Positions 49,073-56,712 are shown, numbered from the stretch's first letter. The stretch: 64,000 bases of DNA from Burkholderia ubonensis subsp. mesacidophila (GCF_002097715.1 NZ_CP020740.1:1-64000), one strand, 5' to 3'. The notes: generated by a model not told the origin, from the letters alone. Numbers and translations: made by a program.

Positions 49073-49900
49073 CTACCACGGGATATGCGGGTCCAAAGGG
49101 TCCACGCGCTTGCGAGGCCTCGACTTCTTCGGCTTTGGCGCGTCATACCCGAAACGCGCCCATGCGGCGGGATCGATCGGTATCGGGCTCGTGCGACCCG
49201 TCTCCAGGTTCACAAAGCTGCCCGAATACTTCAGCGACCCCGTCCGATAGAGCGTCCAAAGCAGGTTGTAGGCCTGTACCGAGATCGCCTGATTGATGAC
49301 CAGGGACTGCTTGCGCAGCGCATCGGCCATCGAGCAGGACGGTGTGTCGTCGCCCTTGTCATTCTTGGCGTTCAGCAGTTCCGGGAACAGATCGCCCACG
49401 TGGGGCAACCGGTCGTGCCGGGCCTTGCCGAACTCCCCGAGAATAACCTGACCACGATCCGTCTCATTGCCGCAGTCGAGGTAGTAACGACAACTCCCGC
49501 GCTTCGCTGCCTGCACGATGGCGTGCCGCGCGCGACGTGAGTCGACGCAACCCACCACGATGTCGGCGACGATTCGCACCGACGAATCGACACGCCGCGG
49601 CTCCGCAACCCAGTTGGTTCCCATCAGGTTGTTGAGCCGATTCACGAGCAGCAGCGCCTTGTAATGCCCGACGTCATTGGGATAGAACCCCTGCCGCCCG
49701 ACATTCGTGTCGCTGACGGTGTCGTCGTCGTACACCGTGCACTCGATCCCGCCAGGGTGGCCGAGCTCGATCATGGCGTGATGCAGCCGCGCAAGACTGG
49801 GAAGAAATGCGCTCCCGGTCCCGCCGGCTCCAACCACCACAACGCGCCACGGCCGGCGGAGCATGTCGGCGGGAATACTATGAGTGATCACCTCGCTCAT
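49073..49900 (-). CDS. PRTRC system ThiF/E1-like protein
   Basis: This 275-aa adenylating enzyme of the PRTRC cassette has the Rossmann nucleotide site VVVVGAGGTGSAF (20-32). The E1 signature is YDDDTVSDTNVGRQGFYPNDVGHYKA (57-82), and DIVVGCVDSRRAR follows. A cysteine in TPSCSMADALRKQ (Cys189) is placed where E1-like enzymes carry the catalytic thiol. The C-terminus is basic (PKKSRPRKR). The start overlaps the protein A stop by one base (TGATG). By family logic it would activate the C-terminus of a ubiquitin-like partner; the substrate is not established. Confidence 0.92.
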   Translation of the reverse strand: MSEVITHSIPADMLRRPWRVVVVGAGGTGSAFLPSLARLHHAMIELGHPGGIECTVYDDDTVSDTNVGRQGFYPNDVGHYKALLLVNRLNNLMGTNWVAEPRRVDSSVRIVADIVVGCVDSRRARHAIVQAAKRGSCRYYLDCGNETDRGQVILGEFGKARHDRLPHVGDLFPELLNAKNDKGDDTPSCSMADALRKQSLVINQAISVQAYNLLWTLYRTGSLKYSGSFVNLETGRTSPIPIDPAAWARFGYDAPKPKKSRPRKRVDPLDPHIPW

Positions 49901-50535
49901 CACACCCCCTCCATTGTCAGCGCGGCCGCCCACGACTCGGGCGCGCGTTCGAACTTCTCGAAGATCCCCTTCGCGCAAAGCCGCAGCGCGACGGACGGCG
50001 TACGATCGCAATGGCCCAGCACGAGCGCAAACTTCACGTCATGCTTGTCATCCTGATTGTCTGTGCGCGAGAAGAAAGCCGGGCCCGTGCCATGGGAATG
50101 GCAATCCACCACCAGCCATTCGCCGTCTGCCAGTCGCGGACGCTCGTAGACCAAATGCCCTGGCCCGTGCGACAGCGATGGCAACGCAACGACGCGGAAC
50201 GCGCAGGTCACGCTGTTCCAGACAATCCACGCCCCGACCTCGTTTGGCAACGCCGCCCGGGCCATCGCATGAAACTCCGCGACGAGCGCGGCCGGAATCT
50301 GCCCGCACAAGAGCGCCGTCGTCTCTTCGACCTTCCCGTACGGGACAGCTGTCGAGACTGCGTACTGCGCGATGCGACGCACCACGCGCACCCAGGGACG
50401 CAGGACTTCGAGATAGACGCCATCCGATGCGATGAGCAGGCGCTCACCCGAACGCGTCATCGGGACAACGGCCTCTCGCGACGGAACCATCACCGACGGG
50501 AAGGACTGTTGGAGAACGGTATCGAGCGGATTCAT
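49900..50535 (-). CDS. PRTRC system protein A (JAB/JAMM metallopeptidase-like)
   Basis: This 211-aa protein starts at the ATG at 50535, overlapping the protein B stop. The JAMM zinc motif is complete: DCHSHGTGPAFFSRTD gives His146, His148, Ser156 and Asp159 (H-x-H-x7-S-x2-D), with Glu99 in LPNEVGAW as likely catalytic acid. JAB-family enzymes remove ubiquitin-like proteins or trim their C-termini. The intact motif suggests an active isopeptidase or processing enzyme within the cassette. Confidence 0.9.
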   Translation of the reverse strand: MNPLDTVLQQSFPSVMVPSREAVVPMTRSGERLLIASDGVYLEVLRPWVRVVRRIAQYAVSTAVPYGKVEETTALLCGQIPAALVAEFHAMARAALPNEVGAWIVWNSVTCAFRVVALPSLSHGPGHLVYERPRLADGEWLVVDCHSHGTGPAFFSRTDNQDDKHDVKFALVLGHCDRTPSVALRLCAKGIFEKFERAPESWAAALTMEGV

Positions 50536-51260
50536 GCGCCCCTCCCGACTTGGCCGTTGACCAGCTGCTCGAGCGTCCGCCTCATCGGCACCAGCGCGTT
50601 GAGCGGAAACGTTTCGCCGAACTTGCCGTCGAGCATGTCGCGCCAGAACGCGTACTCGCCGTCCTTGTACTCGATCCGTTTGCCGCCGGCGTTCGGATGC
50701 GTGAAGGCCGAATCGAAGAACCCGGCTTCCCAACCATCAATCGACGCCACATCCACGCGCCTCGGAACCTGCGCACTGCCGATGCAGATCCGGCCCATGT
50801 CCCAGGTGTTGAAGTACGGCGGTTCGAACAACGGCGTCTCGCGAACGGGGCGATCGCTGCATGCCACCGCGAACACGCGAAAGCCCTGATTCGAGGCCTG
50901 GAACACCAGCCCCGGATGCGGCACAACGGCGCTTCGCTTACCAAGGTTCTCGCATTCGAAGAACACCCGGCGCATCGCTGGCGGACACCACCACGTGACT
51001 GCTTCAGGCGACACCCCGAGCACTGTCGCTGGTAAAAACTCCGCCCGCGGTGCGACGTGCTCGGCGAGCTGCTGAAGCGTTTGAACAAGCACCTTCCGGT
51101 CGAGCGGCCGACCGGCGCCAATGACGGGTCGGCCGCTTTGGCGGTCAGCGATGACAGCGTGGGCTGTCGCAAAATGCGCACCATCCTTGCCCGTATAGAG
51201 CAACAACGCTTGCGACAACGCGACATCCGAACCGGTTCTGCCGGCCGAGATTCCAGACAT
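50532..51260 (-). CDS. PRTRC system protein B (E2-like)
   Basis: This 242-aa protein has the PRTRC-B pattern: QALLLYTGKDGAHFATAHAVI, VSPEAVTWWCPPAMRRVFFECE, HPGLVFQASNQGFRVFAVA and FNTWDMGRICIGSAQVP. Cys159 in GRICIG lies where E2 ubiquitin-conjugating folds have their thiol. This fits the proposal from comparative genomics that the cassette encodes an E1-E2-JAB relay. It is coupled to protein A by an ATGA overlap and follows protein F by 11 bp. Confidence 0.9.
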   Translation of the reverse strand: MSGISAGRTGSDVALSQALLLYTGKDGAHFATAHAVIADRQSGRPVIGAGRPLDRKVLVQTLQQLAEHVAPRAEFLPATVLGVSPEAVTWWCPPAMRRVFFECENLGKRSAVVPHPGLVFQASNQGFRVFAVACSDRPVRETPLFEPPYFNTWDMGRICIGSAQVPRRVDVASIDGWEAGFFDSAFTHPNAGGKRIEYKDGEYAFWRDMLDGKFGETFPLNALVPMRRTLEQLVNGQVGRGA

Positions 51261-51271
51261 AACACACTCCT

Positions 51272-52414
51272 TTAAGTAGGTTGACTCACCAGCGCAAGAA
51301 GCCGGTCAAGGTGAGTGAGAATTCGAAACGCCAGTGCCAGGTCGGCGTACTGGCGGCGGATAGCCTTTGCGGTCGACGCCAAACGGGAAAATCCGCTGTA
51401 GGTTGTCGCATCACCGGATTGGGATTCATTGTCGAAATGACAATCGAGAAGGTCGCCGACAAACTGGTTGTCCTCAACGATCACCGAGCAAAGCGCGTAA
51501 GCCGGATTTGCGGCGTAGTTCACGTGAAGCAGATCTCGACTACGGCTGCGGCGCATCAGCGCGCGGAGCTTGAGCACCTCGGTGCAGACGCGCCGAGGCA
51601 TGCCCCTGCTGCGAGCGCGAAGACGCAACAGCTCCGGGTCCGTCAGGGCGCGTCGATCACGCCACTTACCGCCGCTAAACACACACGGATCAGCGTCGTC
51701 CGGACAAAGCTGTGGCCGAACAACCGACGGCAGATACGCAAACCGGGTTTCGGTGTCGTCGTCGAAGCGTTCCTTCAGCGCTTCATCCGCATCCTTGTCT
51801 GAAATGTTCGGATCTCCGTCCCAGTACCAGCACGAAAATTCGTACATGAACCAGTCTGGCAGGCGGATGAACATCGTCCGGGCTGATGCGCGGTATAACG
51901 CGGCCATCACCGTCCGGAACAGCAACGGGTGGGCCGACCGCAGTGTCTCGATCGCCCCTTCAAGCGAGTACACCCACTCATCTTCAAGGCCGAACCCGAA
52001 GAACAGCGGCGTCGGGTCGTCATCGTTGTTCCCGTTACCGAGGCCATCGAGAACATCACGAACCGCATGCGCGTCGAACAGATGCGGCGCGAATCGGAGC
52101 CGGGAAAAAAGCCCATACTGGCGTCGCGTCCACGCATAAAACGCCTGCTGGAACGCGTCGCCGGCGTCGGCCGGATCATGAACATCACCTGCGCGCAACG
52201 GCCCGTACTGGAAATGCTTCAGGACCAAATCCGACAGGTTCACGTCTTCACGCCACTTCAACCGAACCGCCCCCGGCACCTCCGTCGAGAAGGATGGAAG
52301 CGTCAGAAGATCAGCGGCAGGTCGACGTCGGGCAGGGGCAGCGCATGGCGGTTGCCAGCGCGCGGCCGAGCCACCTGCGATGCTTGAATCAGGGAGTGCA
52401 GGATCGAAGAACAT
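51272..52414 (-). CDS. PRTRC system protein F
   Basis: This 380-aa PRTRC-F protein of unknown fold shows conserved stretches VPGAVRLKWREDVNLSDLVLKHFQYGP, AFYAWTRRQYGLFSRLRFAPHLFDAHAV and FMYEFSCWYWDGDPNISDKDADEALKERF. It is soluble and of normal length for the family. Upstream, in the 99-bp gap after the protein C stop, is a GGCCGAAAGGCC terminator-like hairpin. No biochemical role is known. Confidence 0.85.
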   Translation of the reverse strand: MFFDPALPDSSIAGGSAARWQPPCAAPARRRPAADLLTLPSFSTEVPGAVRLKWREDVNLSDLVLKHFQYGPLRAGDVHDPADAGDAFQQAFYAWTRRQYGLFSRLRFAPHLFDAHAVRDVLDGLGNGNNDDDPTPLFFGFGLEDEWVYSLEGAIETLRSAHPLLFRTVMAALYRASARTMFIRLPDWFMYEFSCWYWDGDPNISDKDADEALKERFDDDTETRFAYLPSVVRPQLCPDDADPCVFSGGKWRDRRALTDPELLRLRARSRGMPRRVCTEVLKLRALMRRSRSRDLLHVNYAANPAYALCSVIVEDNQFVGDLLDCHFDNESQSGDATTYSGFSRLASTAKAIRRQYADLALAFRILTHLDRLLALVSQPT

Positions 52415-52436
52415 TTCCGCATTTCCTCGTCATAAA

Positions 52437-52461
52437 GAAAAACCGGCCTTTCGGCCGGTTC
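52437..52461 (-). terminator. Terminator-like hairpin between PRTRC C and F
   Basis: Minus-strand AACCGGCCGAAAGGCCGGTT then TTTC, ending about 22 bp before the protein F start; a possible attenuator that would set the C/E to F/B/A/ThiF ratio. Confidence 0.75.
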
Positions 52462-52513
52462 CTGTTGGTTGAAGCCACCATCCGGATCGGACAGGGCTTT
52501 GAGCAGATCGGGT

Positions 52514-52732
52514 TTACGCATGGGCGCCCTTGGCACCCCCTGCGCGGACGAATTTGTAGTGCGCCACCTCGCCCTTCATGTCGGGACCATCGACCACAGC
52601 GGTCGTCAGCTCCGGATACTGAGCGGTGTACAGATCACGAACCTGATCCGGCGAGAACGCAGGCCCGGGATCCATGAGCGCCATACCGTTGTAGGTGAAC
52701 TCGCGTACGAGTACTGCAATGCTGATAGACAT
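52514..52732 (-). CDS. PRTRC system protein C (ubiquitin-like candidate)
   Basis: This 72-aa protein matches the PRTRC-C pattern: REFTYNGMALMDPGPAFSPDQVRDLYTAQYPELTTAVVDGPDMKG, then VAHYKFVRAGGAKGAHA. The start ATG at 52732 follows GAGG with 6-bp spacing; an in-frame GTG lies 3 bp upstream. Size and context suit a small beta-grasp protein. A Gly-Gly pair stands six residues from the C-terminus, as in ubiquitin-like precursors that need trimming. That reading is inference. Confidence 0.85.
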   Translation of the reverse strand: MSISIAVLVREFTYNGMALMDPGPAFSPDQVRDLYTAQYPELTTAVVDGPDMKGEVAHYKFVRAGGAKGAHA

Positions 52733-52740
52733 CACTCACC

Positions 52741-53196
52741 TCACCGAATCAACGAGGACAGATCCGTGCCAGCCGGCTTTTGCTCGGCAGCCGCGGGCGA
52801 CGACGTCGAGGAGGCAGACGTTGCAGCTTCACCCTCGCCATCACCGTCGTCGTCGGTATCGTCCGCCGAGGCAGCTTGCGCGGCCTCCGGCGTTTGCGAT
52901 TTTGAAAGCGCCTTCTGCGCCTTCTTCACCTGCGTCTGCTGCTGCGCTTCGAGAATGGCGTTGGTCGCCTGCACCTGTTCGCCAAGCGACTGGTGCGCAG
53001 CCGTGAAACTCCGTACGGCCGCCGCGAAGCCCTCGTCGAGCTCGGCGGCGGTCGCCTTGAGGATCAGAGGTTGCCGAAGCGCGGCATCCTTGCCACCCGA
53101 CGGAACCACGACCACGACGATGCGATCGCCTTCCATCGCCAGCGACAACACGAGTTTCTCCGCTGAACGAATCAGCGATTCCAGTGCTTGAAACAC
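52741..53196 (-). CDS. PRTRC system protein E
   Basis: This 151-aa protein starts with GTG at 53196 (GGAG 6 bp upstream) giving MFQALESLIRSAEKL; the longer TTG reading lacks a ribosome-binding site. It contains LVLSLAMEGDRIVVVVVPSGGKDAALRQPLILKATAAELDEGF as in PRTRC-E, a helical middle (EQVQATNAILEAQQQTQVKKAQKALSKS) and an acidic, Ala-rich C-terminus. Function unknown. It lies between ParB and protein C, with a GCGCCGCTTCGAGCGGCGC hairpin upstream. Confidence 0.85.
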   Translation of the reverse strand: MFQALESLIRSAEKLVLSLAMEGDRIVVVVVPSGGKDAALRQPLILKATAAELDEGFAAAVRSFTAAHQSLGEQVQATNAILEAQQQTQVKKAQKALSKSQTPEAAQAASADDTDDDGDGEGEAATSASSTSSPAAAEQKPAGTDLSSLIR

Positions 53197-53272
53197 ATGA
53201 ATCTCCAAATAAATAGCGCCGCTCGAAGCGGCGCAAAATAACGATGCGGTCCGGCCAATGGCCGGCCGCTGC

Positions 53273-54946
53273 TTAGTATTTGAGAACCTTCAGGAGCTTG
53301 CCTTCGTAGGCGAATCGTTCGACTGCGAGCAATGCGGTGATGACGTCGGCCTTCGACTTCGAGAAGACTTTCTTGAAGTTGTCGCCCATCGCCACGCGTA
53401 ACCCCAGCTCGTCCGCGATCACCATCATCTCGGCCTTGGTTACCAACTCCAGAAACTCTCTGTCGAGCTTCCAGTACTGAGTCAGGTCGAGATTGTGGTG
53501 TTTGCAAAGCTGCCGGAGATAGCTGACATCGAGGCCTTCGACCGCGGCGACGAACATGCCCGTGATCATCGTGGCCTGCTGCTCCTCGCTTGTCGCCGCG
53601 CTCAGCAACAGCGCCTTACCGAAGTCGGCGGACGGCAATTTCTCGTCGGTCACCTTCTCGAAGACAGCGCGGAAGGTTTCGTCCTTGATCTGCCGAGCAT
53701 AGCCCGCGAGAACAATAGCGATCAGGTATTGCCGGGAAAGCCCGGCAACCTTTGCCACGTCACGTCGCAGCGCTTTGCGCCAGAGCGCCTCACGGTACTG
53801 CTTCACCCGGTCCGATTCCGCGACCACGGTTACGGCCGCCGGCGCGGAGGCATCGGAACTCGACGCGCTCTTGCCCGCGGCTTTACTCGAAGCGGGTGAG
53901 CCCTTGGCGTCAGGGGTCGCCGCTTTCGTCGCTGCCTTTTCAGCCGTGATCCGATCGGCAACCTTACGCATATTGCAGACGGTGTCGAAGCACTGTCCGC
54001 GAAAGGACTTGCCGAGCGAATCGGGCAGCCCGCTAACGGCGACGCCGAAGTTCTGGCAGCCGTGGCAAGCCTTCGCCTGCGCCTCACCCACGCCGTTCGG
54101 CCCTTCGACCGCGAGCTGGACACGCGTGTGGTTGTCGCCGGCGCGCACGATACGTACGGTCGGAAACTCGTCCCGAAAGCCCTCGGCAATCGCCTCGAGC
54201 TGCTTGTCGGTCTTTTCGTTGTAGCACTGGCGATTCGTGCAGTTGCCCGTTGCGATGGACTCCCCGAACATCTCCGATTGCATTGCAGAGTTGTGCGGAC
54301 ACGTGGCGCAGTCGGTCTTGTCGAATATTGCGCTTGCTAATGAACAAGCCGCGCCCTCGACAAGCTTCCTGACCTCGGCCACGGACTTCTTCTCGGCGAC
54401 AATCACCGGAAGCACCCGATCCTGATTTTCCTTCGACAACGCGGCAAGCAACTCCGCGTGGCCGAGTAGGATCGTCCGGGTATTCAGCGCCTCCAGGACG
54501 GCCGCACTACAGTTCATGAGCGCGAGCCTGCTGTCGAGCTTCCCGCGTGACCAACCCAGAGTGCGGGCGGCCTCGTCGCGGTCGCCCTTGTACATCCCGA
54601 CCAATTCAGCAGCGTCGATCGCCTCTTCCGACGGTGAAAGGTCATCGCGTTGGATGTTCTCAACGAGCGCAAGGGTCCGAGCTTCCACGTCACCGACGTT
54701 TCGGAATACGATCGGCATGTCGTAGTCGAGCCCAAGCTCAGCTTCAGCAGCCAAGCAACGGCGACCACCGATAATCAGTTCAGCGTCGAAGTCGGGGTCA
54801 TCGCTGATCGCGCGAACGACGACCGGCTCGATGATCTTGTGCTCTCTCACGCTCGCACGAAGATCCATCATTTTTGCCGGATCGAAGTACTTGCGCGGGT
54901 TATGCGCACGTTTGATCCTGCGAAGGGGAATAGTAGGCTGTTGCAT
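53273..54946 (-). CDS. PRTRC system ParB family protein
   Basis: This 557-aa ParB-domain protein starts at the ATG at 54946, as the upstream codons form the leader. The ParB/Srx N-domain contains AHNPRKYFDPAKMMDLRASVREHKIIEPVVV, the CTPase-type motif IIGGRRCLAAE and ENIQRDDLSPSEEAIDAAELV, then an HTH (DEAARTLGWSRGKLDSRLALM). A cysteine segment CATCPHNS and CTNRQCY follows, with another CHGCQNFG, suggesting metal binding. The C-terminal half is the PRTRC-specific extension. No ParA gene is adjacent. It heads the PRTRC operon behind a four-hairpin leader. Confidence 0.92.
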   Translation of the reverse strand: MQQPTIPLRRIKRAHNPRKYFDPAKMMDLRASVREHKIIEPVVVRAISDDPDFDAELIIGGRRCLAAEAELGLDYDMPIVFRNVGDVEARTLALVENIQRDDLSPSEEAIDAAELVGMYKGDRDEAARTLGWSRGKLDSRLALMNCSAAVLEALNTRTILLGHAELLAALSKENQDRVLPVIVAEKKSVAEVRKLVEGAACSLASAIFDKTDCATCPHNSAMQSEMFGESIATGNCTNRQCYNEKTDKQLEAIAEGFRDEFPTVRIVRAGDNHTRVQLAVEGPNGVGEAQAKACHGCQNFGVAVSGLPDSLGKSFRGQCFDTVCNMRKVADRITAEKAATKAATPDAKGSPASSKAAGKSASSSDASAPAAVTVVAESDRVKQYREALWRKALRRDVAKVAGLSRQYLIAIVLAGYARQIKDETFRAVFEKVTDEKLPSADFGKALLLSAATSEEQQATMITGMFVAAVEGLDVSYLRQLCKHHNLDLTQYWKLDREFLELVTKAEMMVIADELGLRVAMGDNFKKVFSKSKADVITALLAVERFAYEGKLLKVLKY

Positions 54947-55052
54947 TACAGGTTCTCCAGAGGGGGAACCTGCCCCCGATCGGGAGTGGTTCCCGATGGG
55001 GTTAAAAAGGAATGCCGACGGTGCCGGCTGAGTCGATGCGTCAGAGACGCGG
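54947..55052 (-). promoter_or_regulatory. Four-hairpin leader, copy G (PRTRC operon)
   Basis: Hairpin I is GCGTC-TCT-GACGC-ATCGA (55033-55052), hairpin II is GCCGGCACCGTCGGC, hairpin III is CCCCATCGGGA/TCCCGATCGGGG (54974-55001), then CAGGTTC (54966-54972) pairs with GAACCTG (54949-54955) next to the ribosome-binding site GGAG. This is the clearest full-length copy. Confidence 0.78.
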
Positions 55053-55246
55053 TAGATGAAGAAACGATACCTCTTGATTTTTCGGAATGTCGCGGGAAAG
55101 CCCGAGAGAATCACCTAGCTTTCGCGGATAGCGGACGCAGATGAGTTATCGCGCGGGGCTGCCCCGGCCCTTGGCTAGCTGGCACGCTGCGCCCCTCTCG
55201 GGTTGCTCGAAAGTCGACGCAGCAGCGAGGGAGCCCAGCCTAGCAA

Positions 55247-55276
55247 CAAAAAAGGCCCGATCAATCGATCGGGCCC
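55247..55276 (-). terminator. Intrinsic terminator of the methylase-like gene
   Basis: Minus-strand GGCCCGATCGATTGATCGGGCC then six T, 31 bp past the stop at 55307. Confidence 0.9.
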
Positions 55277-55306
55277 GGGTAAAAAACCTGGCGCGCCGCC
55301 GCCCGC

Positions 55307-56308
55307 CTAGAAAAGGGCAAGCTGGTCGACCGCCTCAAAAATGCTGCTCCTCGACTGCTCGACCGCTTCGTCGAAGAGATCGCAGAGGACGTCGTCGCGA
55401 TCCTCCACGGCAGCCGCAGGCGCCTCGACGACTGTCGCCTCGGCGACCTCGCTGTCGAACACCGAACCACCTGCCGGGTCCGGCTCTACGCCGGCGTCCG
55501 GAACGGCGGTAGTACGTTCCAGCGCCAGCAGTTCACGCATCGCATGCGCCTGCCTGCGCTGCCGTAGCTTCGCCCGCCAACCGCCGAGAATGTGCGCCGG
55601 TGTGTACCACATACCCCACACTTCCCCGGAGAGCGTATTCCCATGCACGACGATCGCCGGGATGTGCATCATCGACAGCTGCAGATAGGTCATATGCACG
55701 CAGCGCACATCAACGTCGATGCAGGTTGCATGCAAAGTCTGCTGGTAGTTTTCTCCAATCGACAGCAGCGCATCAGCCGCCGCGATCACCATTCCACCGG
55801 CACCACATGCGGGCTCTTCCATTCGAATGAAGCCGTCCTGTTCGATGGCCCCACTGCGATCGCCGATCGTCATGCCGGCCATCAGACGTGAGACGCAATA
55901 TGGCGTGAAGAACTGGCCGGCTCGGTCGTTCCCCATGCCCAGCATCATGTAGGTCTCACCGAGCACGTCGGTCAAGTTGCCAGGACTTGGGAGCGTGCCC
56001 GGGGGCAGCCCGTCATCGACACCAAGGCGGTGCTCGAACGAGAGCGTCAGCTCTGCGAACATCCGAGCAAACAGTTGAACCTCGTCCCGCGTGTATTTAC
56101 CGACGATCTCGAGGTAGCGCTTTTCCCGCGGATCAAACTGCGGTTTGTCGACGCTGTTGCTCAGCGTGATCGAGGCGATCTCTACGAAATCGGCGAACAC
56201 CGTGCTCATCCGATGCGCATAGCCAAACTGCTTGATCAGTTTCACGAGCTCGGCCTGATGCGGATCGGCCTCGCGTGCGAACTTTCTTTCCGCGCTCTTT
56301 AGGCTCAT
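55307..56308 (-). CDS. N6-adenine methylase-like protein lacking the NPPY motif
   Basis: This 333-aa protein resembles the type I restriction HsdM core: GNLTDVLGETYMMLGMGNDRAGQFFTPYCVSRLMAGM, then SAM-binding motif I MEEPACGAGGMVIAAADAL. The catalytic NPPY/F expected after the VVHGNTLSGEVWGMWYTPAHILGGW stretch is not found, so methylation is doubtful. The C-terminal third is acidic and Ala/Val-rich. The start ATG at 56308 overlaps the stop of a 13-codon leader frame (ATGA). Such proteins are recurrent on conjugative elements. Confidence 0.7.
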   Translation of the reverse strand: MSLKSAERKFAREADPHQAELVKLIKQFGYAHRMSTVFADFVEIASITLSNSVDKPQFDPREKRYLEIVGKYTRDEVQLFARMFAELTLSFEHRLGVDDGLPPGTLPSPGNLTDVLGETYMMLGMGNDRAGQFFTPYCVSRLMAGMTIGDRSGAIEQDGFIRMEEPACGAGGMVIAAADALLSIGENYQQTLHATCIDVDVRCVHMTYLQLSMMHIPAIVVHGNTLSGEVWGMWYTPAHILGGWRAKLRQRRQAHAMRELLALERTTAVPDAGVEPDPAGGSVFDSEVAEATVVEAPAAAVEDRDDVLCDLFDEAVEQSRSSIFEAVDQLALF

Positions 56309-56346
56309 GCGCATGCCTCGAGCGTGCGGATAGTTGAAACGGACAT
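56305..56346 (-). CDS. 13-aa leader peptide overlapping the methylase-like start
   Basis: ATG at 56346 opens MSVSTIRTLEACA and stops at TGA 56307-56305, overlapping the ATG at 56308. The ribosome-binding site GGAG is locked in a 9-bp stem (56348-56356 with 56369-56377). Opening the stem and translating this peptide would couple to the methylase-like gene. Confidence 0.5.
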   Translation of the reverse strand: MSVSTIRTLEACA

Positions 56347-56452
56347 GGTGCTCTCCAGATTGACGACGGGAGAGCACGCCCGACGGGAGTGATCCCGAAG
56401 GGGTGAAGTAAATAGGCCGCGTGCGGCCGTGGGTCGATGCGTCGTAGACGCC
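56347..56452 (-). promoter_or_regulatory. Four-hairpin leader, copy H
   Basis: Hairpin I is GCGTC-TAC-GACGC-ATCGA (56434-56452), hairpin II is GGCCGCACGCGGCC (56415-56428), hairpin III is CCCCTTCGGGATC/TCCCGTCGGG (56379-56403), then the Shine-Dalgarno stem GTGCTCTCC/GGAGAGCAC. Confidence 0.75.
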
Positions 56453-56660
56453 TGAGGTGGCGGTGATGGTATCCCGTGTTGCGCGTCCCCACGACTGACA
56501 TTGCAGCGCTATTGCAGGCGGCTTTCGCCACACACCCGTAACCGGCGTTGTCGCGAGATACCCACAGAATCGCTGAACAAGCTTGTGGAAAACTGCCGCC
56601 CGACCAATAGCAGCGGGCCTCCGCAGCTCATGCCCAATTTTTAGGCATTAGTCTCCCCCG

Positions 56661-56712
56661 CAACCGGTTGCAGGGGCAACCCCAGAAAGCTCCAGAAAAC
56701 CGTATAGCTTTT
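56661..56712 (+). promoter_or_regulatory. CAACCGGTTG palindrome with CGTATAGCTTTT motif, site 3
   Basis: The palindrome (56661-56670) and motif (56701-56712) begin exactly 40 bp apart, as at site 2. It lies between the divergent methylase-like leader and the plus-strand run starting at 56866. Confidence 0.5.

Noticed and set aside
52303..52521. 72-codon minus-strand frame between PRTRC C and F
   Set aside because: Its middle is the terminator hairpin and it overlaps the start of protein F; probably chance.
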